This document shows, in pieces, positions 26,695 to 36,259 of a stretch of 64,000 nt of DNA (positions are counted from its first letter, which is position 1; each line of letters starts with the position of its first letter). The stretch comes from Legionella brunensis (GTDB taxonomy: Bacteria > Pseudomonadota > Gammaproteobacteria > Legionellales > Legionellaceae). The DNA lies in contig NZ_LNXV01000029.1 in the NCBI RefSeq assembly GCF_001467025.1, forward strand, positions 424,429 through 488,428. The letters are read 5' to 3'. A program made the position numbers and the translations under genes. The notes beneath the pieces are model-generated. The model saw only the letters and a program-made list of their open reading frames with translations, did no database searches and was not told the DNA's origin.

Positions 26695-28437
26695 ATGCCA
26701 AGCAAATCTTCTCGCGATGAAGCACTAGAGATTTCTTCTAAATGTCTTGACAAAACAGCTAAAGCTTTTCGTCTAGACTCTACCAATATTAAGCCAATAA
26801 CCAAGAACTTATATTCGGATAAAATTACAATTTCCCCCACATTTTTTGCAAATAACTCTAGAAAGCGCAATTTAGATGCAATTTTGTTGCAAACCAGCCA
26901 TGAGATCTCTAAACAACAATTGAATAAAAAAAGGAACAACGAATTATTTACAGAAAATTATTACAACATGTCATCTTTTAACCCTAGAACACAGGATCAT
27001 ATTGATGCGATGATTTCCGCCGAGGTTTCCTCAGGAAACTGTGGCGAGTTAGCATTTTTTACAGCGATTATTGCTAAAGAATTAGGGTATACTGGCTCAG
27101 TCGAATGTATAGGATTTCAGAAATACGACCATGTTTTTGTTGTGCTCAACAGACCTAAAAACTCAAATCCCAATGATCCCTCTACTTGGGGTAAAGATAC
27201 CATTATCATAGATCCCTGGCTAAAAACCTCTTTTCCAGCCGACAGATTTAATGATTTCTGGTTAAAACACATTGACTTAGTCAAATTTAAATCTGGCTTG
27301 TCAACAAAACAGAAGTTAACAAAAACCACCGACTTGGCAACTGAAATAGAGCGTAAAGCAAAATACTTTTCCCGTTTATATACTAATTCAACAGGACCGC
27401 GGATTCCCAATGCCCTAGTCCATTCGGATATCGTTGGTGGTTTAAATGCCGATGATGCTTTCCGACTATTTAAGTATTTCGAAAAATTATATGGGGCAGA
27501 TTATTTGCAGAAGAGCATTCTCACACCAGAAAATAGATTAAAAATATTACAGGATCTCTCCTATGAAAATTATTCCTCGTTTATCCTGCAGAGACTTTGT
27601 GCAAATTCTTATAAAGAAAAATATCAAGCTAATACAGCCAGCTCCCTAGAGGTAATATTATTTGCACTAACAACTGATGATATCACTTTAATCTCATCCA
27701 CTCGCTTACAAAAAGCTATTCATGAAATGGAATCCATGTTAAATAATGATTCTATAAACAGTCTATCTAGCACAGTACAGTTACTTTCAGAACTAGAAAG
27801 TGGTCAACCTGAATCAATCGTTCGTTCCAATATCGTCGACATTCTGCTCAATGCTCTTCCGAGCCGATTTTTTCCGCCCAGCAAACTTTTTCTGGATAAT
27901 GTCAATGTAGAAAATAGAGATTTGAAAGAAATAAAATTAGTAGAATGTAGCCTAAAGAACGCCAACTTAGCGCATTGTAATCTTGAAAATAGCGATCTCC
28001 ATGGTACCGTTTTAACAGGTGCCAATCTTAAAGGCGCCCATCTTCAAAATGCCGTGTTGCGAGACGCTAATTTGTGCCATGCGAATTTAAAAGATATCGT
28101 TTTTGACAACAATACCAATTTTTATAATGCAAAATTTTTAGAGGAAGCAGCCTTTGTAAATAGGGTGGCTTTTGAAACTGCACTCGATGAACTAATACAA
28201 CATACAAGTTTCGAACCACACGATGAAAATTTGGCTGTTGCAATTGCAACTGATATCGATAAGCAACTTAAGGAATTAAGCTTAATTCATCCTGAATTAG
28301 CCAACGAGCTTAGAATGCGTGCCATCCAACATCCTTTATTCTCTAAATGCCAATCAGAACAAATCAAAGCAGTGATGCAATCTGATGAGCCATCCGATTA
28401 TGAAGAGAGCGATAACGATTCTATGCGTTTCATATGA
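26695..28437 (+). CDS. Papain/transglutaminase-like candidate effector with pentapeptide repeats
   Basis: A 580-residue protein. Residues 105-175 show a Cys-His-Asp triad in the order of papain/transglutaminase-like enzymes: Cys116 in SGNCGELAFF at a helix start, His146 in YDHVFVVLN and Asp173 in IIIDPW. A helical middle follows. Residues about 410-470 are pentapeptide repeats (A-N-L-x-x pattern, NANLAHCNLENSDLHG), forming a short right-handed beta-helix, a common interaction platform in Legionella. The end is acidic. No signal peptide. Activity (protease, deamidase or acyltransferase) cannot be told from sequence. Confidence 0.72.
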   Translation: MPSKSSRDEALEISSKCLDKTAKAFRLDSTNIKPITKNLYSDKITISPTFFANNSRKRNLDAILLQTSHEISKQQLNKKRNNELFTENYYNMSSFNPRTQDHIDAMISAEVSSGNCGELAFFTAIIAKELGYTGSVECIGFQKYDHVFVVLNRPKNSNPNDPSTWGKDTIIIDPWLKTSFPADRFNDFWLKHIDLVKFKSGLSTKQKLTKTTDLATEIERKAKYFSRLYTNSTGPRIPNALVHSDIVGGLNADDAFRLFKYFEKLYGADYLQKSILTPENRLKILQDLSYENYSSFILQRLCANSYKEKYQANTASSLEVILFALTTDDITLISSTRLQKAIHEMESMLNNDSINSLSSTVQLLSELESGQPESIVRSNIVDILLNALPSRFFPPSKLFLDNVNVENRDLKEIKLVECSLKNANLAHCNLENSDLHGTVLTGANLKGAHLQNAVLRDANLCHANLKDIVFDNNTNFYNAKFLEEAAFVNRVAFETALDELIQHTSFEPHDENLAVAIATDIDKQLKELSLIHPELANELRMRAIQHPLFSKCQSEQIKAVMQSDEPSDYEESDNDSMRFI

Positions 28438-28450
28438 GTCATCAGATATT

Positions 28451-28472
28451 AAAGGGAAGAAACCTTCCCTTT
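28451..28472. terminator. Hairpin between convergent genes
   Basis: A 9-bp perfect inverted repeat AAAGGGAAG / CTTCCCTTT with a 4-nt loop lies between the effector candidate and gltX, which converge. The tails are short of T, so it may be a weak bidirectional terminator. Confidence 0.5.
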
Positions 28473-28497
28473 ATGACATTCTAAACGTGCAGATAAG

Positions 28498-29916
28498 CTA
28501 TTGAGCCGCATTTGCTGTACGTTCACGAATACGCTCTAAGCCCTGCTGTAAGCGTGTCAATGTCCGTTTTCTGCCTAATAAAGCAAGTGTTATATCGATT
28601 GCTGGGGACATGCTACTACCTGTTACAGCAACTCGCAACGGCTGTGCTATTTTACCCATATTAAGATCAAATTCTGCACTGACATCATTAATGCATTCTT
28701 GCAAACTATCTTTTTCCCAGTTCTCTAATTGACTAAGACGCTGAAAAAGCGCTTCCAGTGGTGCCAAGACAACAGGCCTTAAGTGTTTTTTTACTGCATC
28801 TTCGTCATACTCAATTTCATCTTGATAAAAATAAAGACTTTTCTCGCAAATTTCTACCAATGTTTTACAACGCTCCGCTTGCATTGTAACCAAATCTGCT
28901 AAACCCGGTCCTTGATCAAGATCGATATTTCGTTGAGCAAAATGCCATTGCAATGCCTTGGCAACTTCTTGTGGGGAGTCGCTTTTTTGATAATGCTGGT
29001 TTAACCAATTGAGTTTTTCATAATTGAAACTTGAAACGCCTCGACTAACATTCTTCAAATCAAAATGCTTAATCATTTCAGCCACATTAAAAATTTCCTG
29101 GTCCCCATAAGACCAACCCAACCGCACTAGATAATTAAGTAAGGCATGGGGCAAAAATCCCAATTCTTTAAATTGCAATACACTAACCGCACCATGACGT
29201 TTGGAAAGACGTTTGCCATCATCCCCAAGAATCATGGGTAAATGGGCAAATATAGGAACTGGCGCATTAAGAGCTGTAAATAAATTAATTTGTCTAGGTG
29301 TATTATTGATATGATCATCACCGCGTATCACATGCGTAATTTGCATATCCCAATCATCGATCACTACGGCAAAATTATAAGTGGGATGGCCATCCGAGCG
29401 CACCAATATCAAATCATCCAGCTCACTGTTATCAATATGAATGTCACCATAAACCTGATCAGTAAACGAGACTACACCAGTTTTGGGGTTTTTAAACCGT
29501 ATTACATGAGGGGCATTACTCGCTGGCAAATTTTTATCGCGACAATGACCATCATAGCGAGGCTTTTCTTTTGCTGCCAATTGGGCTTCACGTAATTCTT
29601 CTAAGCGTTCTTTACTACATTCACATCGATAAGCCTTACCTTCCTCTAATAATTTTTGAGCTATTTCCTGGTAACGGTCATAGCGCTTGGTCTGGTAAAA
29701 AGGACCTTCGTCATAATCCAAACCTAACCATTCCATCCCATCAAGAATAGCTTGTACTGATTCCTCGGTTGAGCGCTCTTGATCAGTATCTTCAATACGC
29801 AATATAAATTGGCCTTTATGATGTTTCGCGTATAACCAGGAAAACAAAGCAGTACGAACCCCACCAACATGCAAAAATCCAGTTGGGCTGGGGGCAAAAC
29901 GAGTTCTAACAACCAT
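28498..29916 (-). CDS. gltX: Glutamyl-tRNA synthetase
   Basis: A 472-residue class I synthetase that charges tRNA-Glu. Seen: the HIGH-type signature FAPSPTGFLHVGG at the N-terminus, a zinc-like Cys/His cluster (CEC...HCR) and the KMSKS-type loop KRLSKRHGA. The length is normal. ATG 29916 has GGAG 6 nt upstream and starts the conserved VVRTRFAPSP run; the longer frame from 29964 is not supported. It marks the right border of the effector-rich block. Confidence 0.97.
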   Translation of the reverse strand: MVVRTRFAPSPTGFLHVGGVRTALFSWLYAKHHKGQFILRIEDTDQERSTEESVQAILDGMEWLGLDYDEGPFYQTKRYDRYQEIAQKLLEEGKAYRCECSKERLEELREAQLAAKEKPRYDGHCRDKNLPASNAPHVIRFKNPKTGVVSFTDQVYGDIHIDNSELDDLILVRSDGHPTYNFAVVIDDWDMQITHVIRGDDHINNTPRQINLFTALNAPVPIFAHLPMILGDDGKRLSKRHGAVSVLQFKELGFLPHALLNYLVRLGWSYGDQEIFNVAEMIKHFDLKNVSRGVSSFNYEKLNWLNQHYQKSDSPQEVAKALQWHFAQRNIDLDQGPGLADLVTMQAERCKTLVEICEKSLYFYQDEIEYDEDAVKKHLRPVVLAPLEALFQRLSQLENWEKDSLQECINDVSAEFDLNMGKIAQPLRVAVTGSSMSPAIDITLALLGRKRTLTRLQQGLERIRERTANAAQ

Positions 29917-30267
29917 TAAAAGCTCCGTTGTAAGCGGCTGAATAATCGAGCTATAATAGCCCACTTTACAAGCAACGCAAAATAAACCATAAGGCTCTTT
30001 TTATATGCTTTTCCCTGCGGGGCTTCACCAGCTTGAGTCGACAAGACTTGATTTCAAGCATGAAAAATCAAGAGTAGTGACCCAAAATAGTGGAGACGCT
30101 TCGAAATTTGCTAAGCTTAAGCAAATGCGTTTTAATGTGGGTAACTTGTTTGTAAGAAATAACAAACCCTGTGTCCGTCAATCATGATGAATGACAAAAC
30201 CAACTAAAAATTAAAACGTCTCATAGGGAACCACCGTGGCAACAATGTTTAAAATAACTTGTAGCGG
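29917..30267. other. 351-bp intergenic region, gltX to letS
   Basis: Holds the divergent promoters of gltX and the letS operon. A hairpin CTTGATTT / AAATCAAG lies at 30047-30072. No convincing coding frame: the 60-codon frame at 30005-30187 has no family character or ribosome site. Confidence 0.5.
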
Positions 30268-33009
30268 GTGCCATTTATGAAAAGACTTGGCATCAAATAT
30301 CAGCTTCGAATCACCACTCTTATTCCAGTTTTTTTGGTTGCTCTCTTGTTTGCTGTATTTTATAACGGCCAATTTAATAAAGATTTAAATCAACACATGT
30401 CCAGGCTTGGTGAAGCCTATATTCGCCAGCTCTTACCTGCAGCACAATTTGCCATGATGCGAAACGATAGCAGAACTTTACAAGGTTTGATTAATGCATC
30501 CACTATTAATCCGGAAGTAAAAGCCCTGGCTTTCTACAATGCGCAAGGAGAGCTATTAGCCTATCGAGGAGGAAAACACTCCATTCACAAACCCTTTAGG
30601 CCCCCTGAATTTACAGGTGATTATATTGAAAGTAAGCAAATCGAACCTTATACCATTAATTTTATAGCACCAATCACTATTCCTAAATTTAACCTCTATT
30701 CGAGCCCCTTTAAAAAATCTTCTAACCCTACTTTACAAGCAGACGATATTTTAGGCTGGCTCTCACTTGATATTGATACGCAATCAATGCTTATTAAACG
30801 CTATCAAATGTATATCGTGACAATTTTTATCACTCTTTTTGGTTTATTGATTAGTTTAACCATCCATTTCTTTTTATCCAGACGCATTTATCTCCCTATT
30901 TCACGATTACGCCGCAGCATGAAACAGATTCTTAGTAATGAATTTGAAACACATATTAGTACAACAAGCACTGGTGAGTTGGGTCTCATTGAGAAAGGTT
31001 GCGCCCATCTACAAAAAGAGTATTTAAATACTTTGCGAGATTTAAACCATCATATTGAAGTAGCCACTGCAGATTTACAGCAAAGCTTAGAGTTATTGGA
31101 AGAAAAAAACATAGAATTATCTTTAGAAAAAAAGAAATACGAAGAAAAAAGCAGGCAAAAATCAGAGTTCATTGCCAACATGAGTCACGAAATCCGCAAC
31201 CCCATGAATGGAGTCATCGGTTTTACCAACGTTTTATTAGAATCTAAATTAGATAGCTTGCAATTAGATTACGTCAAGACCATCAAATCGTCTGCACAAG
31301 ACTTACTAACAATCATCAATGACATTCTCGACTATTCTAAAATGGATGCAGGGAAACTGCACTTAGATTGCATTCCTTTGGATATCCGCGCTTGCATTGA
31401 TGAAGTTTTAGCCTTGGCTGCTCCAAATGCCCATAAAAAAGGGCTTGATCTAATCCCTGCCACTGAAGTGAATGTCCCAAGAAAAGTACTTGGCGATCCA
31501 ATTCGCATTAAGCAAATTATTACCAACCTGGTAAGTAATGCAATTAAGTTCACTGACCACGGTTACGTTTTGATTCGAACGGCAATTGAACAAGAGTCTG
31601 AAAAAGATTACACCTTGTGTTTATCAATCACCGATACTGGCATTGGTATTTCTCCTGAAGATCAGCCGAAACTATTCAATGCCTTTAATCAGGCAGATAC
31701 GACAATAACGCGTCGATTTGGGGGATCAGGATTAGGCTTGGTTATTTGTAAAAAACTTACAGAGCAAATGCAAGGGCGAATTTCTTTCGTCAGTGAAATC
31801 AATAAAGGCTCAACATTTTCTGTGCGTATGAAACTTGAAAAACTGGCCGCTTATGAAGTTGAGAAAGAACAAAGTCATCGTTTTGATAACCTCAAAGTAC
31901 TTTGCTTTGATGACAATCCCTTATATCTGGAAGCCATGTGCAATGGGTTAGGCTTTTGGGGCATTGAATGTGTACAGATTTCGGCATTTAACCAACTAGA
32001 AAAAGCCTTCAAAGAGCATAGCGATTGTTCACTAGCTTTTATCAATGTTAATGAAGGTTGCGAAAAGCAAGTTGCTCAGGTTTTACGCAAAAAAACCATC
32101 CCTTGCGTACTGGTTTCTAAATGGGTAATTCATAATCCTCAAGCACTAGGGGCTAAAGCCTTCTTATTTAAGCCCATTAGTATTCAAAAAATGCATGAAA
32201 TTATTGAGTCGGTATTGAATGAAGCCTCACAAGCCTTAACAACCAATCATGAATTGGATAACTTGCGGGCTCAACTGCGCCTCTCTCATCCGGATATCCT
32301 CATTGCTGAGGACAATCCTGTGAACCGAATGTTATTAACCTCCCTATTACAAGAAAACTCTAATATTGAGACAGTCGATAATGGTGAAGAAGCTGTCAAA
32401 ATTTGCCACAGCAAACGTTATCATGCCATTTTACTTGATTTGCAAATGCCCAAACTTAATGGTCTTGATGCTGCACACCTCATTCGCCATGAATCCATGC
32501 TAAACAAGCAAACTCCTATTATTGTCATTAGCGCTGATAGTAGTAATTTAAGTAAAGACAAACTCAAAAAAGCCGGTGTTGATTTTTGCTTACAAAAACC
32601 GATTGATGAAAAACAGTTGCTGACTTATTTGCTTCGTATCGTTAAAAAAGCTAAATCAGCGGCCATAGACTGGCAAATGTGTGTGCAAAAAGTATCAGGA
32701 AATCAGGCTCTTGCTGAGGAATTCTTAAGCCGCTTTATACAGGAATTACGAAAAAATCGCGAAGAATTTATTCAATTGTTACATGATAAAAATATTAAGG
32801 GATTAGAAAGCGCTGCTCACAAATTACATGGGGCTTGTTGTTTTTGTGGTGTTCCTCACTTGCAAACACAAGTTACTCGTCTGGAAAAACAAGCAAAAAC
32901 CGCTAAACAAGTCGATGATCTCAAAGATACTTTTGCCGAAATGATTCAAAGTATTGACGAGGTCATCGATGAATTTGACAATTTATATCAAACCAGTTCT
33001 TCTGACTGA
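30268..33009 (+). CDS. letS: LetS hybrid sensor histidine kinase (BarA family)
   Basis: A 913-residue tripartite kinase, the sensor of LetA/LetS that relieves CsrA repression when Legionella enters the transmissive phase. Seen in order: TM1 (about 17-33), periplasmic domain, TM2 (about 180-203), HAMP, coiled coil, HisKA with His307 in NMSHEIRNPMNG, ATPase with NLVSNAIKF, DTGIGIS and GGSGLGL, a degenerate receiver (about 545-650), a full receiver with Asp in LLDLQMPKLNG, and a C-terminal HPt with His in AAHKLHGACC. The start is GTG 30268 or ATG 30277; the former puts the phosphohistidine at 307. It is in an operon with the phosphofructokinase 20 nt downstream. Confidence 0.93.
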   Translation: MPFMKRLGIKYQLRITTLIPVFLVALLFAVFYNGQFNKDLNQHMSRLGEAYIRQLLPAAQFAMMRNDSRTLQGLINASTINPEVKALAFYNAQGELLAYRGGKHSIHKPFRPPEFTGDYIESKQIEPYTINFIAPITIPKFNLYSSPFKKSSNPTLQADDILGWLSLDIDTQSMLIKRYQMYIVTIFITLFGLLISLTIHFFLSRRIYLPISRLRRSMKQILSNEFETHISTTSTGELGLIEKGCAHLQKEYLNTLRDLNHHIEVATADLQQSLELLEEKNIELSLEKKKYEEKSRQKSEFIANMSHEIRNPMNGVIGFTNVLLESKLDSLQLDYVKTIKSSAQDLLTIINDILDYSKMDAGKLHLDCIPLDIRACIDEVLALAAPNAHKKGLDLIPATEVNVPRKVLGDPIRIKQIITNLVSNAIKFTDHGYVLIRTAIEQESEKDYTLCLSITDTGIGISPEDQPKLFNAFNQADTTITRRFGGSGLGLVICKKLTEQMQGRISFVSEINKGSTFSVRMKLEKLAAYEVEKEQSHRFDNLKVLCFDDNPLYLEAMCNGLGFWGIECVQISAFNQLEKAFKEHSDCSLAFINVNEGCEKQVAQVLRKKTIPCVLVSKWVIHNPQALGAKAFLFKPISIQKMHEIIESVLNEASQALTTNHELDNLRAQLRLSHPDILIAEDNPVNRMLLTSLLQENSNIETVDNGEEAVKICHSKRYHAILLDLQMPKLNGLDAAHLIRHESMLNKQTPIIVISADSSNLSKDKLKKAGVDFCLQKPIDEKQLLTYLLRIVKKAKSAAIDWQMCVQKVSGNQALAEEFLSRFIQELRKNREEFIQLLHDKNIKGLESAAHKLHGACCFCGVPHLQTQVTRLEKQAKTAKQVDDLKDTFAEMIQSIDEVIDEFDNLYQTSSSD

Positions 33010-33029
33010 ATTTATATCACGGAGAAAAT

Positions 33030-34265
33030 ATGTCCATTAAAAATGCAATCTATGCACAATCTGGTGGTGTTACTGCAGTTATTAATGCCTCGGCTTGTGG
33101 GGTCATTCAAACAGCAAGGCTGCACCCCGAAAAAATTGGAAAAGTCTACGCAGCACAGAATGGCATTATCGGTGCCTTGAATGAATTATTAATTGATACT
33201 TCTTTAGAAACTGATGAAGATATTGCCAAACTTTTGCATACCCCCTCAGGCGCTTTTGGCTCATGCCGCTACAAATTAAAAGATAGCGGTCCAGAATACG
33301 AACGATTAATCGAAGTATTTAAAGCACATAAGATTGGTTATTTCTTTTATAATGGTGGCGGCGACTCTCAAGATACCGCTTATAAGATATCAAAATTAGG
33401 CAGTGAAATGGGTTATCCAATCACCTGCATTGGTATACCCAAAACAGTTGATAACGATTTACCTTTCACCGATGCTTGTCCAGGTTTTGGTTCTGTTGCC
33501 AAATATGTAGCGATATCTACTTTAGAAGCAGGGTTTGATGTTGCCTCGATGGCAGCATCTTCAACTAAAGTTTTTATTCTCGAAGTCATGGGACGTCATG
33601 CGGGATGGATAGCAGCTGCTAGTGGTTTAGCCGGACGCAACAAAGAAGAGCCACCCCATATTATTTTATTCCCGGAAATTCCTTTTAAACAGCAAAATTT
33701 CCTCAATAAGGTAGATGAATGTGTTAAAAAATACGGCTATTGCGTAATCGTGGTTTCCGAAGGTATTCGCAATGAGACTGGGCAGTTTTTAAGTGACGCA
33801 GGCCTAAGAGATGCCTTTGGCCATGCTCAATTAGGTGGTGTAGCACCTGTTATTGCACAATTAGTTAAAAGCGCATTGGGGTATAAATATCATTGGGCTG
33901 TTGCTGACTATCTACAACGTGCAGCAAGACACATTGCTTCTCAAGTAGATCTTGAACAAGCTTATGCTTTAGGTAAAGCAGCGGTTGAATTGGCTTTAAG
34001 CGGTCATAATGCAATTATGCCTATCATCAAGCGTGAGCAAGACTCTCCCTATCGCTGGTCAATTGGACATGTTGCTTTGGCTGATGTGGCCAATCAAGAA
34101 AAAACTATGCCTGATAACTTTATCAGTGAAGATGGTATGGGTATCACTGATCATTGCCGCCGCTATTTAGAGCCCTTGATTCAAGGTGAAGCTTACCCGC
34201 CCTATCAAAATGGCTTACCTATTTATGTACGTCTTAAGAATGAACTGGTAGCACAGAAGCTATAA
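33030..34265 (+). CDS. Pyrophosphate-dependent 6-phosphofructokinase
   Basis: A 411-residue enzyme phosphorylating fructose 6-phosphate reversibly with PPi. The PPi type is indicated by GGGDSQDT and by Lys in the PKTVDND motif, where ATP-dependent enzymes usually have Gly. The sugar-phosphate loop MGRHAGWIA is intact. CGGAG lies 6 nt before the ATG, 20 nt after letS. It is followed by a strong hairpin terminator at 34272. Confidence 0.95.
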   Translation: MSIKNAIYAQSGGVTAVINASACGVIQTARLHPEKIGKVYAAQNGIIGALNELLIDTSLETDEDIAKLLHTPSGAFGSCRYKLKDSGPEYERLIEVFKAHKIGYFFYNGGGDSQDTAYKISKLGSEMGYPITCIGIPKTVDNDLPFTDACPGFGSVAKYVAISTLEAGFDVASMAASSTKVFILEVMGRHAGWIAAASGLAGRNKEEPPHIILFPEIPFKQQNFLNKVDECVKKYGYCVIVVSEGIRNETGQFLSDAGLRDAFGHAQLGGVAPVIAQLVKSALGYKYHWAVADYLQRAARHIASQVDLEQAYALGKAAVELALSGHNAIMPIIKREQDSPYRWSIGHVALADVANQEKTMPDNFISEDGMGITDHCRRYLEPLIQGEAYPPYQNGLPIYVRLKNELVAQKL

Positions 34266-34271
34266 AATATA

Positions 34272-34300
34272 GCCCGTATGAAACACAGTTTGATACGGGC
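34272..34300 (+). terminator. Terminator of the letS operon
   Basis: GCCCGTAT and ATACGGGC pair perfectly (8 bp) across a 13-nt loop. They are followed by a T-rich stretch, right after the phosphofructokinase stop. Confidence 0.65.
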
Positions 34301-34375
34301 ATGCTTACTTGTTTTATCCGTAATTCAAATATCACTTATGAGCTTCACGGTCAAAACCGCGAGATTTGAATCCTT

Positions 34376-34783
34376 TTATCGACAACCTGAAGGACGATAT
34401 TTCTCTTCCAATGTACCTCCAGTGCAGGTCCAGGTCAGCTCGCCATTTGTCCTCATGGTTGGCGTTAGCAAAAGCGTGCCATCACCTGCTTCAGGGGTAT
34501 AAGTAATTGTGATTACACCTTTATCACCAATGGTAATAGACTTAACATTAGAAGTAGGAGGAGGACTAGTATAACCGGTCACCTCTTGACTGGTAGGCAA
34601 AGTATGTTTAGCCATGGCGGCTTCCGTCACTGCAATTTTTGCAGGAGATGCCAAATTTAATCCCTCAATAACTTTCGCTCTTACTATATGTTGTCTATAG
34701 GCAGGCACAGCAACAGATATCAGAATACCTAAAATTGCTATCACGATCATTAACTCTATAAGCGTGAATCCTCTATCTTTCAT
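34376..34783 (-). CDS. Type IV major pilin-like protein
   Basis: A 135-residue prepilin. It has a short basic leader MKDRG, a prepilin-peptidase site before Phe-Thr-Leu-Ile-Glu, Glu5 of the mature form, a hydrophobic N-terminal helix, and two C-terminal cysteines (TWTCTGG ... SGC) for the disulfide-bonded D-region. AAGGAG lies 5 nt before ATG. Resembles PilE/PilA of Legionella and is placed next to letS-pfk. Confidence 0.93.
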   Translation of the reverse strand: MKDRGFTLIELMIVIAILGILISVAVPAYRQHIVRAKVIEGLNLASPAKIAVTEAAMAKHTLPTSQEVTGYTSPPPTSNVKSITIGDKGVITITYTPEAGDGTLLLTPTMRTNGELTWTCTGGTLEEKYRPSGCR

Positions 34784-34993
34784 ACCATCTCCTTAGGATA
34801 CTATGAGGTGTCTTTACCATTTCGCTAGCTTGTCCTAGACAGTCGGTAAACAGCTCCCCTTAAAATTTAAAGAAGATATCATAGCTTATGGGATAATTCA
34901 TTGAAAAAATTATTGTGGTAATCTAATAAACCATCATTAATCAAATAATTCATATATTACTCTTTAAGTAAAAATTATTTGCTATAAATAATT

Positions 34994-35010
34994 TGATAAT
35001 ACGATTATCA
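34994..35010. promoter_or_regulatory. Palindrome upstream of bolA and pilin
   Basis: TGATAAT-ACG-ATTATCA is a perfect 7-bp inverted repeat with 3-nt spacer in the 329-bp divergent region 34784-35112. The arms equal those of a Fur-type box, but the spacer is 3 rather than 1, so the regulator is open. A TATACT near 35081 could be the -10 of bolA. The rest of the region shows no gene. Confidence 0.4.
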
Positions 35011-35112
35011 TGACAACTCACTAAGGCCGTTTACATTTGCTAATTATTAGAAATATAAACAGATCTTGGATTTATTAGGTATACTTTATTAATGCAAAAT
35101 TAGAGAATTTCC

Positions 35113-35430
35113 ATGAAACGAGAAGAACGGATCGCTAAGTTAATCACTACCCATTTAACAACTTCTCATTTTTTAATTGAGAATGAGTCCAATAAGCATC
35201 ATGTACCAGAGGGATCAGAAACTCATTTTAAGGTTCTCATTGTTGCTGAAGCATTTAAAGAGATGACGATGCTCAACCGCCACCGTACTATCAATACGTT
35301 GTTGGCTGATGAGTTAAAAACTGGATTACATGCTTTAAGTTTGCATTTATATACTTCAGAAGAATGGGAACGCTGCCAACAAAAAACACAAACCTCACCT
35401 GCTTGCCGAGATGGGTATCGTCATGGATAA
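35113..35430 (+). CDS. bolA: BolA family protein
   Basis: A 105-residue protein with the BolA fold: an N-terminal helix, HFKVLIVAEAF with the conserved FxGxxxxxRHR-type region (here MTMLNRHRTIN), then helix LLADELKTGLHAL and strand LSLHLYT. BolA proteins work with monothiol glutaredoxins in Fe-S handling and stress morphology. The 3' end overlaps the next gene, suggesting translational coupling. Confidence 0.9.
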   Translation: MKREERIAKLITTHLTTSHFLIENESNKHHVPEGSETHFKVLIVAEAFKEMTMLNRHRTINTLLADELKTGLHALSLHLYTSEEWERCQQKTQTSPACRDGYRHG

Positions 35431-35860
35431 ACAAACCCCTCTTTATTGGCAAACTGAATGTATTTTGGCAATGAAGTCTCGAGGATTCCATCTTATTACA
35501 GAAGAATTAAAACCTACCCTCGCTACAATCCCAATGATAAAGAAAGGATTGGCTCATTTCTTTCTTCAACACACATCAGCCTCGCTAGCTATTAGTGAAA
35601 ATACTTGTGCCGATGTACGCCTCGATTTAGAAGCTCATTTTAATAACACAGTTCCTGAGGATAACAGTCTTTATCGCCATACTCTTGAGGGTGAGGATGA
35701 TATGCCAGCGCATATTAAAAATGTTTTGTTGGGCTCAAGCCTTACCCTCCCTGTCACAGAGGGCAAATTAGCCCTTGGACAATGGCAAGGAATTTACTTA
35801 TGCGAACATCGCAATAAAGCCCCTGCACGGCGAATTATTCTTACCGTGCATGGTATTTAG
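35423..35860 (+). CDS. yjbQ: YjbQ family (UPF0047) protein
   Basis: A 145-residue protein with the UPF0047 hallmarks: KSRGFHLIT, LAHFFLQHTSASLAISEN, and GQWQGIYLCEHR near the end. E. coli YjbQ has promiscuous thiamine-phosphate synthase activity. Start ATG 35423 overlaps the end of bolA by 8 nt and fits the family length; ATG 35411 is an alternative. Confidence 0.9.
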   Translation: MDKQTPLYWQTECILAMKSRGFHLITEELKPTLATIPMIKKGLAHFFLQHTSASLAISENTCADVRLDLEAHFNNTVPEDNSLYRHTLEGEDDMPAHIKNVLLGSSLTLPVTEGKLALGQWQGIYLCEHRNKAPARRIILTVHGI

Positions 35861-35869
35861 CTTTTTAAT

Positions 35870-36259
35870 TTATTGCGGCGCCATACCTCTTGTTCGCTCT
35901 GGCGCGGGTTCATTGAGTAATGGAACAACCGTATTTGACAAGTGAAGTACTGCATCAACAGCGAGTGCAGCTCCTGGCACCTCAGAACAACCCAGAGTTG
36001 TCATCCCCGCATAAATTGCTCCTAGTCTAACAGTATTAATAAACGAAGAGCCTGTGGTAGTTAAGAGATTAGCGGTGTCACTTAAAGCAAAATAACTTAC
36101 ACCGTGAACAAGCATGTCTAAACCAAATTCAGCTACACTAGCTTCAGGATTCGTCAGTAAATTATAAGCTGCGCCCCCAAATGCAACTAAATTAACTACC
36201 TGCATACCCCCACTAACAATACTTTTACGATTAAATGAATCTTTAAACAACCTAAACAT
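35870..36259 (-). CDS. Small hypothetical protein with weakly hydrophobic helices
   Basis: A 129-residue protein rich in Ala, Val, Gly and Leu with several weakly hydrophobic helices (VVNLVAFGGAAYNLL, GSSFINTVRLGAIYAGM). The N-terminus is basic. AAGGA lies 7 nt upstream of the ATG. No family recognised; it could associate with membranes. It converges on yjbQ with a 9-nt gap. Confidence 0.65.
   Translation of the reverse strand: MFRLFKDSFNRKSIVSGGMQVVNLVAFGGAAYNLLTNPEASVAEFGLDMLVHGVSYFALSDTANLLTTTGSSFINTVRLGAIYAGMTTLGCSEVPGAALAVDAVLHLSNTVVPLLNEPAPERTRGMAPQ

Noticed and set aside
30005-30187. 60-codon frame upstream of letS
   Set aside because: No ribosome site, low-complexity basic composition, and it covers an inverted repeat; more likely leader DNA.
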